Under the pieces are notes generated by a model, which worked only from the letters and a program-made list of their open reading frames with translations, did not search any database and was not told the origin of the DNA. A stretch of DNA of 64,000 bases, taken from positions 9,585,544 through 9,649,543 of the forward strand of contig OY756968.1 of the NCBI GenBank assembly GCA_963580455.1, written 5' to 3'. The stretch comes from Euonymus europaeus. Taxonomy: Eukaryota > Streptophyta > Magnoliopsida > Celastrales > Celastraceae. The translations under genes were made by a program, and so were the position numbers. Below, in pieces: positions 10,201 through 22,695 of this stretch. How positions within the stretch are numbered: the first letter of the stretch is position 1; every line of letters starts with the position of its first letter.

Positions 10201-13200
10201 ATACTCTTTGTAGATTGTTTCATTGCCAAAAGGCCAACTTTGTTCTCAATTTAACAAAACTATTACAAGCTCTTCTACGTAGAGAATTGGGGAATTCCAA
10301 ACCATCTAGGTTTGTCGATGTAAAATTTTCAATGTTATGTTTTGCCAAATTTTACTACTATAGGCTCTGTAGATTGTTTAACTGCCTAAAGACCAACTGT
10401 CGTTACCAAATAGATAAAACCATTAAAAGCTTCTCAATTGAGAGAGTTGAGCATATTCAAACCTTCAAAGTTCATAGTTGTACAGCTTTTATTGTTGCTT
10501 TATGTCCAAGTTTACTAGAATACGCTTCGTAGATTTTTTATCTAGAAAAGACCAACTTTCATCATCAATTGGAGAATAGGTTTAAAAGCTCATCTATCGA
10601 GAGACGTGAGCAATTTCAAACCATCAAAGTCAGTCTTTGTACACTTTTTATTGTTATTTGACGTCTAATTTTATGAGTGTAGTCTCCATATATTGTGTCA
10701 TTAACAATAGACGAACTTTGGTTTCCAAATGGGAAAAATCATTAAAGACTCCCACATGCAGGGAGTTGAGCGATTTCGAACCATCTTCGTTGGTTGGTTT
10801 ACACTTTGTATTATTATTTTATGTCCAATTTTACGAGTATGGACTTCGTAAATTGTTTCGTTGACAAAAGATCAACTTTTATTCACAAATGGACAAAATC
10901 GTTAAGAGCTCATACACGGAGAGAGTTGAGCAATTCTGAACCATCAAGGTTTGTCGGTGTACACTTTTTATTGTTATTTTATGTCAAATTTTATGAGTAT
11001 AGGTTCCTTATATTCTTTCATTGCCAATAGACGAACTTTCGTTCCCAAGTGGGCAAAATCATTAAAAGCTCCAACATGGAGAGACTTGAGAAATTTAGAA
11101 CCATCAACGTTGGTCTTTGTACACTTTTTATTATTTTTTATGTCAAATTTTATGAGTATAGAGTCCGTAGATTATTTCGTCGACAAAAGATCAACTTTTG
11201 TTCCCAAATGAACAAAATCGTTAAAAGCTTCTACATGGAGAGAGCTGAGCAATTCCAAACCATCAAGGTTGGTCGGTGTACACATTTTATTGCTATTTTA
11301 TGTCTAATTTTAAGAGTATATGCTTGGTATATTGTTGCTTTGCCAAAAGAACAAGTTTCGTTCGTAAATGGACCTAACAGTTAAAATCTCTTTCATGGAG
11401 GGAGTTGAGCATATCCGAAACATCAAAGTTGATAGGTGTACACTTTTAATTATCTTTTTATGTCAAAATTTAATAGTATACTCTTCGTAGATAGTTTCGC
11501 AGCCAAAAAATGAACTTTGTTTTCAGTTGGACAAAACCGTTAAAAACACTTCTATGAAAAGAATTGGGGAATTCTGAATCATCGAGGTTTGTCGGTGTAG
11601 ACTTTTTAATGTTATTTTTTATCGAATTTTACTAGTATGGACTCTTTAGATTGTTGGCTGCCTAAGGACCAAATTTCGTTACCAAATGGACAAAACCATT
11701 AAAAGCAGCTCCATCGAGAGAGTTCAGCATATCCGAACCTTCAAAGTTGATTATAGTATAGTTTTATTGTTGTTTTAGGTCTAAGTTTACTAGTATACGC
11801 TTCGTAGATTCTTTCTTTGGGAAAAGACCAACTTTCGTTCTCAATTGGAGAATAGGCTTAAAAGCTCATCTATCGAGAGACTTGAACAATTTTGAACCAT
11901 CAATGTCGGTCTTTGTACAATTTTCATTGTTATTTGATGTCTAATTTTACAACTATAGGCTCCGTATATTGTTTCATTGCCAATGGACGAACTTTCGTTC
12001 TCAAGTGGGCAAAATCGTTAAAAGCTCCCACATGGAAAGAGTTAAGTGATTTCTAGCCTTCATGGTTGGTCAGTGTACAATTTTTATTATTATTTTATGT
12101 CAAATTTTATGCGTATGGACTCAATAGATCATTTTGTTGACAAAAGATTAACTTTCATTCTCAAATGGACAAAATTGTTAAAACCTCCTACACGAAAAGA
12201 GTTGAGCAATCCGAACCATCAATGTTGGTCGGCGTACACTTTTTATTGTTATTTTATGTCCAATTTTAAGAGCATAGGCTCCATATATTGTTTCGTTGTC
12301 AGTAGATGAACTTTCATTTCCAAGTGGGCAAAATCATTAAAAGCTCCTACATGGAGAGACTTGAGAAATTTTGAACCATCAACGTCGGTCTTTGTACACT
12401 TATTATTATTTTTTATGACAAATTTTACGAGTATAGAGTCCTTAGATTGTTTCGTTTACAAAAGATGAACTTTCGTTCCCAAATGGACAAAATCATTAAA
12501 AGCTCCTACATGGAGAGATTTGAGCAATTTCGAACCATCAAGGTTGGTCGGTGTACACATTTTATTGTTATTTTATGTCTAATTTTAAGAGTATATGCTC
12601 GGTATATTGTTGCTTTGCCAAAAGACCAAGTTTCATTCGTAAATGGACCTAACAGTTAAACTCTCTTTCACGGAGGGAGTTGAGCATATCCGAACGTTTA
12701 AAGTTCATTGTTGTAAAACTTTTATTGTTTTATTATGTACAAGTTTACTAGTATACGCTTCGTAGATTGTTTCTCTGGCAAAAGACCAACTTTCTTTCTC
12801 AATTGGAGAATAGGCTTAAAAGCTCATCTATCAAGATACTTGAGCAATTTTGAACCATCAAAGTCGGTCTTTGTACACTTTTCATTGTTATTTGATGTCT
12901 AACTTTACAAATATAGGCTCCGTATATTGTTTTATGTCAAATTTTACGAGTATAAATTCTATAGATTGTTTCCTTGACAAAATACGAACTTTCGTTCCCA
13001 AATGGACAAACTCGTTAAAAGCTCCTAAATGGAGAGAGTTGTGCAATTTTGAACTATCAAAGTTGTTTAGTGTACACTTTGCATTGTTATATGATGTCTA
13101 ATTTTATGAGTATATGCTCCATATGTTGTTTCGTTGCTAATAGATGAACTTTCTTTCTCAAGTGGGCAAAATTATTAAAAGCTATTACATGGAGAGAGTT

Positions 13201-16200
13201 GAGCGATTTCAAACCATCGTGATTGGTCGGTGTACATTTTTTATTGTTATTTTATGTCAAATTTTACGAGTATAGTCTCCGTAGATTGTTTTGTTGACAA
13301 AAGACCAACTTTAATTCCCAAATTGACAAAATCGTTAAAAGCACTTTCATGGAGAGAGTTAAGCATATCCGCAAATCAAAGTTGATAGGTATACATTTTT
13401 TATTGTTGTTTTATGTCAAAATTTATATGTACACTCTTCGTAGATTGTTTCGTTGCCAAAGGACTGATTTTGTTCTAAATTGGATAAAACTATTAAAAGC
13501 ACTTATACAGATAGAGTTGGGGAATTTCAAACCATCTAGGTTTGTCGGTGTAGATTTTCAATGTTTGTTTTTGCCAAATTTTACTAGTATAGGCTCCTTA
13601 GATTGTTTGTTTGTATAAATTCAAACTTTCATTACCAAATGGACAAAACCATTAAAAGCTTTTCCATGGAGAGAGTTGACCATATCTGAACCTTCAAAGT
13701 TGATAGTTGTATAGTTTTTATTGTTGCTCTATGTACAAGATTACTAATATACGCCTCATAGATTGTTTGCTTGGAAAAAGACAAACTTCCGTTCTCAATT
13801 GGAGAATAGGCTTAAAACCTCATCTATCGAGAAGCTTGTGCAATTTCGAACCATCAAAGTCAGTCTTTGTACAATTTTTATTGTTATTTGATGTGTAATT
13901 TTACAAGTATAGGCTCCGTATATTTTTTTCGTTGCCAAAAGACAAACTTTCATTCCAAAGTAGGTAAAACCATTAGAAGCCCCTGCATGGAGAGAGTTAA
14001 GCGATTTCGACCCATCATGGTTGGTCGATGTACACTTTTGTAAAAAGACCAACTTTCGTTCCCAAATGGACAAAACTGTTAAAATCTATTCGATGGAGAA
14101 AGTTGAGCATATCTGAAACATCAAATTTTATAGGTGTACGCTTTTCATTGTCGTTTTGTGTCAAAATTTACTAGTATACTTTTCGTAGATAGTTTTGTTG
14201 CTAAAAGAGCAACTTTTTTCTCAATTGGACAAAACCATTAAAAGCACTTCTACTGAGAGAGTTGTGGAATTTCGAACCATCTAAATTTATCGGTGTACAC
14301 TTTTCAATTTTAATATTTTTGCCAAATTTTAATAGTATAGGCTCCGTAGATTGTTTGGCTGCCTAAAGACAAATTTTAGTTACCAAATGGACAAAAGCAT
14401 TAAAAGCTTCTCTATGGAGAGAGTTGAGCATAGTCGAACCTTCAAAGTTGATAGTTGTACAGTTTTTATTGTTGCTTATGTCCAAGTTTACTAGTATACG
14501 CTTCGTAGTTTGTTTCTTTGGCAAAAGACTAACTTTCGTTCTCAATTGACGAATAGGCTTAAAAGCTCATCTATTGAGAGACTTGAGCAATTTTGAACCA
14601 TCAAAGTCGGTCTTTGTACACTTTTTATTGTTATTAGATGTGTAACTTTATGAATATGCGCTCCGTATATTTTTTCGTTGCCAATAGACAAACTTTCATT
14701 CCCATTTTGCCAAAATCTTTAAAAGCCCCTACATGGAGAGAGTTGAGCGATTTTGAACATCAAAGTCGGTCTTTGTACACTTTTTATTATTATTTGATGT
14801 CTAACTTTACGAGTATAGGCTCCGTATGTTGTTTTGTTGCCAATAGACGAACTTTCGTTCCCCAGTTGGCAAAATCATTAAATGCTCTTATATGGAAAGA
14901 GTTGAGCGATTTCGATCCATCATGGTTGGTCGGTGCAAACTTTTTATTGTTATTTTATGTCAAATTTTACAAGTATAGACTCCGTAGATTGTTTCGTTGA
15001 CAAAAGACCATTTTTCATTCCCAAATGGACAAGCTCGTTAAAAGCTCCTACATGGAGAGAGTTGAGCAATTTTGAACCTTCAAGGTTGATCGATGTATAC
15101 TTTTTATGTTTACTTTTTGTCTAATTTTACGAGTATAGGCTCCATATATTGCTTTTTTTTGCAAAAGATCAGCTTTCATTCTCTAATGGACAAAATCGTT
15201 AAAAACACTTTCATGGAAAGAGTTTAGCATATTCGAAATGTCAAAGTTGATAGATGTACACTTTTTATTGTTGCTTTATGTCAAAATTTACTGGTATACT
15301 CTTCGTGGATTGTTTCGTTTCCAAAGGACCAACTTTGTTCTCAATTGGACAAAACCACTAAAAGCACTTCTACAGTGAGAGTTGGGGAATTCCGAACCAT
15401 CTAGGTTTGTCGGTGTACACTTTGCAATGTTTTGTTTGGCAAATTTTACTATTATAGGCTCTGTAGATTATTTGGCTGCCTAAATACCAACTTTCGTCAC
15501 CAAATTGAGGAAACCATTAAAAGCTTTTCCTTGGAGAGAGTTGACCGTATCTGAACCTTCAGAGTTGATGGTGTATAGTTTTATTGTTGCTTTATATTCA
15601 AGTTTACCAGTATACGCTTCGTAGATTGTTTCTTTCGCAAAAGACCAACTTTCATTCTCAATTAGAGCATAGGCCTAAAAGCTCATCTATCGAGAGACTT
15701 GAACAATTTTGAACCATCAATGTCGGTCTTTGTACACTTTTCATTGTTATTTGATGTCTAATTTTACGAGTATAGGCTTTGTGTATTGTTTTGTTGCCAA
15801 TAGACAAACTTTCATTCCCAAGTGGGCGAAATCATTAAAAGCTCCTACATGAAAAGAGTTGAGCGATTTCAAACCATCATTGTTGGTTAGTGTACACTTT
15901 TTATTGTTATTTTATGTCAAATTTTATGAGTATAGGCTCCGTATATTGTTTGTTGCCAATAGAAAAACTTTCGTTTCAAAGTTGGCAAAAATGCTCCTCC
16001 ATGGAAATAGTTGAGTAATTTCAAACCATCAAAGTCGGTCTTTGTACACTTTTAATTGATATTTTATGTCTAATTTTACGAGTATAGGCTTCGTATGTTG
16101 TTTCGTTTCCAATAAATGAACTTTTGTTTCCAAGTGGGCAAAATCAATAAAAGCTCTTACATGAAGAGAGTTGAGCGATTCCGAACCATTACGGTTGGTC

Positions 16201-19200
16201 GGTGTACACATTTTTTTGTTATTTTATGTTTAATTTTACGAGTATATGCTATCTATATTGTTTTTTTTCAAAAGACCAACTTTCGTTTTCAAATAGACTA
16301 AACCGTTAAAATCTCTTTCATGGAGAGAGTTGAGCATATCCGAAACATCAAAGTTGATAGGTATACACTTTTTATTGTCGCGCTATGCCAAAAGAACAGT
16401 TTTGTTCTCAATTGGACAAAACCATGAAAAATACTTTTACGGAGAGAGTTCGGGAATTGTGAACCATTGAGGTTCCTCGATGTAGACTTTTCAATGTCAT
16501 TTTGTGCCAAATTTTACTAGTATTGACTCAGTACATTGTTTGGTTGCGAAAAGACCAATTTTTGTTACCAAATGGACAAAACCTTTAAAAGCTTCTCCAT
16601 GGAGAGAGTTGAGCATATTTGAACCTTCAAAGTTGATAGTTGTACAGTTTTTATTGTTACTTTATGTCCAAGTTTACTAGTACACAATTCGTAGATTGTT
16701 TCTTTGCCAAAAAATCAACTTTCGTTCTCAATTGAAGAATAGGCTTAAAAGCTCATCTATCGAGAGACTTGATCAATTTCAAACCATAAAAGGTGGTATT
16801 TGTACACTTTATATTGTTATTTGATGTATAATTTTATGAGGATAGGCTCCGTATATTGTTTCGTTGTCATTAGACAAACTTTCGTTCCAAAGTGGGCAAA
16901 ATCATTAAATGCTCCTACATCAAAAGAGTTCAGCAATTTCGAAGCATCAAAGTTGGTCTTTTTACACTTTTTATTGTTATTTGATGTCTAATTTTACGAG
17001 TATAGGCTTTGTATATTGTTTCATTGCTAATAGAGAAACTTTTGTTACGAAGTGGGCAAAATCATTAAAAGTTCATGCATGGAGTGAGTTGAGCGATTTC
17101 GAACCATCACGGTTGGTCGGTGTATACTTTTTATTGTTATTTTACGTCAAATTTTACGATTATAGACTTCATAGATTGTTTTGTATACAAAATATCAACT
17201 TTCGTTCCCAAATGGACAAAATTGTTAAAAGCTCATACATGGAGAGAGTTGAGCAATTTCGAACCTTCAAGATTTGTCGGTGTACACATTTTGTTGTTAT
17301 TTTATGTCTTATTTTACGAGTATAGGCTGTCTATATTATTTTTTTGCCAAGACCAACTTTTATTTCCAAATGGACAAAACCGTTAAAAGCACTTTCATGG
17401 AGAGAGTTGAGTATATCCGAAATATTAAATTTGATAGGTGTACACTTTTGATTGTCTCTTTATGTCAAAATTTACTATTATACTCTTGATAGATTGTTTC
17501 GTTGCCAAATGACCAACTTTGTTCTCAATTGAACAAAACCATTAAAAGCATTTCTACAGAGAGAGTTGGGGAATTTCGAACCATCTAAATTTTGTTGGTT
17601 TACACTTTTCAATGTTATTTTTTGCCAAATTTTAGTAGTATAGGCTCCGTAGATTGTTTGGCTGCCTAAAGACCAACTTTCGTTACCAAATGGAAAAAAC
17701 CCTTTTAAGCTTCTTCATGGAGAGAGTTGAGAATATCCGAACCTTCAAAATTGATAGTCGTACAGTTTTTATTGTTTCTTTATGTCCAAGTTTACTAGTA
17801 GACGCTTCGTAGATTGTTTCTTTGCCAAAAGACCAACATTCGTTTTCAATTGAAGAATAGGCTTAAAAGTTCATCTATCGAGAGACTTGATCAATTTCAA
17901 ACCATCAAAGTCGGTCTTTGTACACTTTATATTGTCATTTGATTTCTAATTTTACGAGTATAGGCTCCGTATATTGTTTCATTGCCAATAGACAAACTTT
18001 CATTCGCAAGTGGGCAAAATCATTAAAAGCTCTTACATGGATAGAGTTGAGCGATTTCAAACCATCATGGTTGGTCGGTGTACACTTTTTATTATTATTT
18101 TATGTCAAAATTTATGAGTATAGACTTCGTAGATTGTTTTGTTGACAAAAGACCAACTTTGGTTCCCAAATGAAGAAATTGTTAAAAGCTCCTACATGGA
18201 GAGAGTTGAGTAATTCCTAACCATCAAAATTGGTCAAAATACACTTTTTATCGTTATTTTATGTCTAATTTTACTAGTATGGTCTCCATATATTGTTTTT
18301 TTGAGAAAAGAATAACTTTCGTTCCCAAATGGACAAAACCGTTAAAAGCTGTTTCATGGAGAGAGTTGAGCATATCAAAAACGTCAAGGATGATAAGTGT
18401 AGACTTTTTATTGTCGCTTTATGTCAAAATTTACCAGTATACTCTTCGTAGATGGTTTCGCTGTCAAAAGACCAACCTTGTTCTTAATTGGACAAAACCA
18501 TTAAAAACACTTATACGGAGAGAGTTGGGGAATTCTGAACCATCTAGGTTTGTCGGTGTACACTTTTCAATGTTATTTTTTGCCAAATTTTACTAGTATA
18601 GGCTCCGTAGATTGTTTGGTTGCCTAAAGACCAACTTTCATTTCCGAATGGACAAACCATTAAAAGCTTCTCCATGGAGAGAATTGAGCATATCCGAACC
18701 TTCAAAGTTTATATTTGTATAGTTTTTACTGTTGTTTTATGTACAAGTTTACTAGTATACACTTCTTAGATTGTTTCATTTGCAAAAGACCAACTTTCAT
18801 TCTCAATTGAAGAATAGGCTTAAAAGCTCATCTATCGAGAGACTTGAGCAATTTCAAACCATCATAGTCGGTCTTTGTACATTTTTCCTTGTTATTTGAT
18901 GTCAAATTTTATGAGTATAGACCTCGTAAATTGTTTCTTTGCAAATAGACGAACTTTCGTTCCCAAGTGGGTAAAATCATTAAAGCCTCCTACATAGAAA
19001 AAAATGAGCAATTTCAAACCATCATGGTTGGTCGATGTACACTTTTTATTATTATTTTATGTCAAATTTTACGAGTATGGACTTCTTAGATTGTTTTGTT
19101 GAAAACAGACAAACTTTCGTTCTCAAGTGGGCAAAATCATTAAAATCTCTTACATGGAGATTGTTGAATGATTTTGAACCCTCACGGTAGGTGAATGTAC

Positions 19201-22200
19201 ACTTTTTATTGATATTTTATGTCAAATTTTACGAGTATAGACTCCGTAGATTATTTTGTTGACAAAAGACCAACTTTCGTTACCAAATGGACAAATTGTT
19301 AAAAGCTCCTACATGAAGAGAGTTGAGCAATTCCTAATCATCAAGGTTGGTCAGAGTACACTTTTTATTGTTATTCTATGTCTAATTTTACTAGTATAGT
19401 CTTCGTATATTGTTTTTTTTGCCAAAAGACCAACTTTCGTTCCCAAATGGACAAAACCATTAAAACTTCTCCATGGAGAGAGTTGAGAATATCCGAACCT
19501 TCAAAGTTGATATTTGTATAGTTTTTATTGTTGCTTTATGTAGATGTTTACTAGTATACACTTCGTAGATTGTTTCTTTTGCAAAATACCAACTTTCGTT
19601 CTCAATTGGAGAATAGGCTTAAAAGCTTATCTATCGAGAGACTTGAGCAAATTCGAACCTTCAAAGTTGGTTTTTGTACACTTTTCCTTGTTATTTGAGG
19701 TCTAATTTTCTGATTATAGGCTCCATATATTGTTTCGTTGCCAATAGACAAACTTTGATTCCCAAGTGGGCAAAATCATTAAAGCCTCCTACATAGAGGG
19801 AAATGAGCGATTTTGAAACATCATTGTTGGTCGGTGTACACTTTTTATTATTATTTTATATCAAATTTTATGAGTACAGACTCCTTAGATTGTTTTGTTG
19901 AAAAAAGATGAACTTTTGTTTCCCAAATGGACAAAATCGTTGAAAGCTCATTCATACAGAGAGTTGAGCAATTTCAAACCGTCTTCGTTTGTTGGTGTAT
20001 ACTTTTTATTGTCATTTTCTGTCAAATTTTATGGGTACAGACTCCGTATATTGTTTCGCAGCCAATAGACAAACTTTCGTTCGCAAGTGGGCAAAATCAT
20101 TAAAAGCTCCAATATGGAGAGGGTTGTGCAATTTCGAACCATCAAAGTCGGTCTTTGTACACTTTTTTATTGTTATTTGATGTCTAATTTTACGAGTATA
20201 GGATCCGTATATTATTTCATTGCCAATAGACAAACTTTCATTCCCATGTAGGCAAAATCATTAAAATCTCTTACATGGAGAGAGTTGAGCGATTTTGAGC
20301 TATCATGGTTGGTCGGTGTACACTTTTTATTGTTATTTTATGTCAAATTTTATGAGTATAGACTTCGTAGATTGTTTTGTTGACAAAATACTAACTTTCG
20401 TTCTCAAATGGACAATCTCCTACATGGAGAGAGTTAAGCAATTCCTAACCATCAAGGTTGGTTAGTGTACACTTTTTATTGTTATTTTAAGTATAATTTT
20501 ACTAGTATAGGCTCCGTATATTTTTTTTTTGCCAAAATACCAACTTTTGTTCCCAAATGGACAAAATTGTTAAAAGCTCCTTCATGGAGAGAGTTGAACA
20601 TATCTGAAACATCAAGCTTGATAGGTGTACACTTTCTACGAGTATAGGATCCGTATATTGTTTCGTTGCCTATAGAAGAACTTTTATTCCCGAGTGGGCA
20701 AAATCATTAAGAGCTCCTACATGGAGAGAGTTGAGTAATTTCGAACCATCAAAGTCGTTCTTTGTACACTTTTGATTGTTATTTGATGTCTAATTCTACG
20801 AGTATAGGATCTGTATATTGTTTCGTTGCCAATAGACAAACTTTCATTCCCAAGAAGGCAAAATCATTAAAATCTCTTACATGGAAAGAGTTGAGCGATT
20901 TCGAACCATCAAAGTTGATAGGCGTACACTTTTTATTGTCGCTTTATGTCAAAATTTACTAGTAGACTCTTCGTAGATAGTTTCGTTGTCAAAAGACGAA
21001 CTTTGTTCTCAATTGGACAAAACAATTAAAAACACTTATAGAGAGAGTTGGGAAATTTCGAACCATCTAGGTTTGTCAATGTACACTTTTCAATGTTATT
21101 TTTTGCCTAATTTTACTAGTATAGGCTCCGTAGATTGTTTGACTGCCTAAAGACCAACTTTCGTTACCAAATGGACAAATCATTGAAAGCTTCTCCATGG
21201 AGAGAGTTGAGCATATCCGAACCTTCAAAGTTGATATTTGTATAGTTTTTATTGTTGCTTTATGCACAAGTTTTCTTTTTATTTGATATCAATTTTTATG
21301 AGTATAGCCTTCGTATATTGTTTCGTTGCCAATAAATGAACTTTCGTTCCCATGTGGGTAAAATAATTAAGGCCACCTACATAGAGAGAAATAAGCAATT
21401 TCAAACCATCATGGTTGGTCGGTGTACACTTTTTATTATTATTTTATGTCAAATTTTACGAGTATAGACTTCGTACATTGTTTTGTTGAAAAAAGATTAA
21501 CTTTCATTCCAAAGTGGGCAAAATCATTAAAAACTCTTACATGGAGAGAGTTGAGTGATTTCGAACCCTCATGGTTGGTCGATGTACACTTTTTTATTGT
21601 TATTTTATCCCAAATTTTATTTGTATAGACTCCGTAGATTGTTTTGTTGACAAAAGACCAACTTTCGTTCCCAAATGGACAAATTGTTAAAAGTTCCTCT
21701 ATGAAGAGAGTTGAGCAATTCCTAACCATTAAGGTTGGACAGAGTACACTTTTTATTGTTATTCTATGTCTAATTTTACTAGTATAGTCTCCGTATGTTG
21801 TTTTTTTCCCAAAAGACCAACTTTCGTTCCCAAATGGACAAAACCATTAAAAGCTTCTCCATGGAGAGAGTTGAGCACATCCGAACCTTCAAAGTTGATA
21901 TTTAAATAGTTTTTATCGTTGCTGTATGTACAAGATTACTAGTATACGCTTCGTAGATTAATTTTTTTGAAAAAGACCAACTTTCGTTCTCAATTGGAGA
22001 ATAGGCTTAAAAGCTTATCTATCGAGAGACTTGAGCAATTTCGAACCATCAAAGTTGGTATTTGTACACTTTTCCTTCTTATTTGAGGTCTAATTATCTG
22101 AGTATAGGCTCTGTATATTGTTTTGTTGCCAATAGAAGAACTTTCGTTCCCAAGTGGGCAAAATCACGAAAGCCTCCTTCATAGAGAGAAATTATCGATT

Positions 22201-22689
22201 TTGAACCATCATGGTTGGTCGGTGTACACTTTTTATTATTATTTTATATCAAATTTTACTAGTATAGACTCCGTAGATTGTTTTGTTGGAAGAAGATCAA
22301 CTTTTGTTCCCAAATGGACAAAATCGTTAAATGCTCATTCATGGAGAGAGTTGAGCAATTCCGAATGGTCTTGGTTTGTCGGTGTATACTTTTTATTGTC
22401 ATTTTATGTCAAATATTATGAGTAGAGACTCCGTATATTGTTTCGCTTCCAATAGACAAACTTTCGTTCGCAAGTAGGCAAAATCATTAAAAGCTCCTAC
22501 AGGGAGAGAGTTGAGCAATTTTGAACCATCAAAGTTGGTCTTTGTACACTTTTTATTGTTATTTGATGTCTAATTTTACGAGTATAGGATCCGTATATTG
22601 TTTCTTTACCAATAGACAAACTTTCATTCCCAAGTAGGCAAAATCATTGAACTCGCTTACATGGAGAGAGTTGAGTGATTTCGAACCAT
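10201..22689 (+). repeat. Satellite array, segment 3 (plus orientation, ~78 monomers, higher-order repeats)
   Basis: Uninterrupted ~160-bp monomers. At least six monomer types recur in order. One (type A) carries GAATAGGCTTAAAAGCTCATC instead of the usual AATGGACAAAA block. Its copies start near 10574, 11850, 12808, 13804, 14551, 15667, 16737, 17855, 18812, 19611 and 21999, with spacings of about 1276, 958, 996, 747, 1116, 1070, 1118, 957, 799 and 2388 bp. These are mostly 5 to 8 monomers, commonly 6. Other types are marked by GTTGGGGAATT, by GCTGCCTAAAGACC, and by GCATATCCGAAACATCAAAG. The array encodes no recognisable protein. Confidence 0.92.
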
Positions 22690-22695
22690 ATACAG
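22684..22695. other. Orientation-switch point of the satellite array
   Basis: Left of this point units read GAGAGAGTTGAGTGATTTCG (plus). Right of it they read ACAGAGTCTATACTTG and then CAACTTTGATGGTTCG, the reverse complement of the same monomer. The joint sits in CGAACCATATACAGAG with no spacer, so it is a direct breakpoint inside two monomers. Confidence 0.9.

Noticed and set aside
10068..22425. Many open frames of 60-150 codons across the plus-arm satellite (and their minus-arm counterparts)
   Set aside because: They follow the 160-bp repeat, have no domain, no consistent start and no promoter; treated as satellite, not genes.
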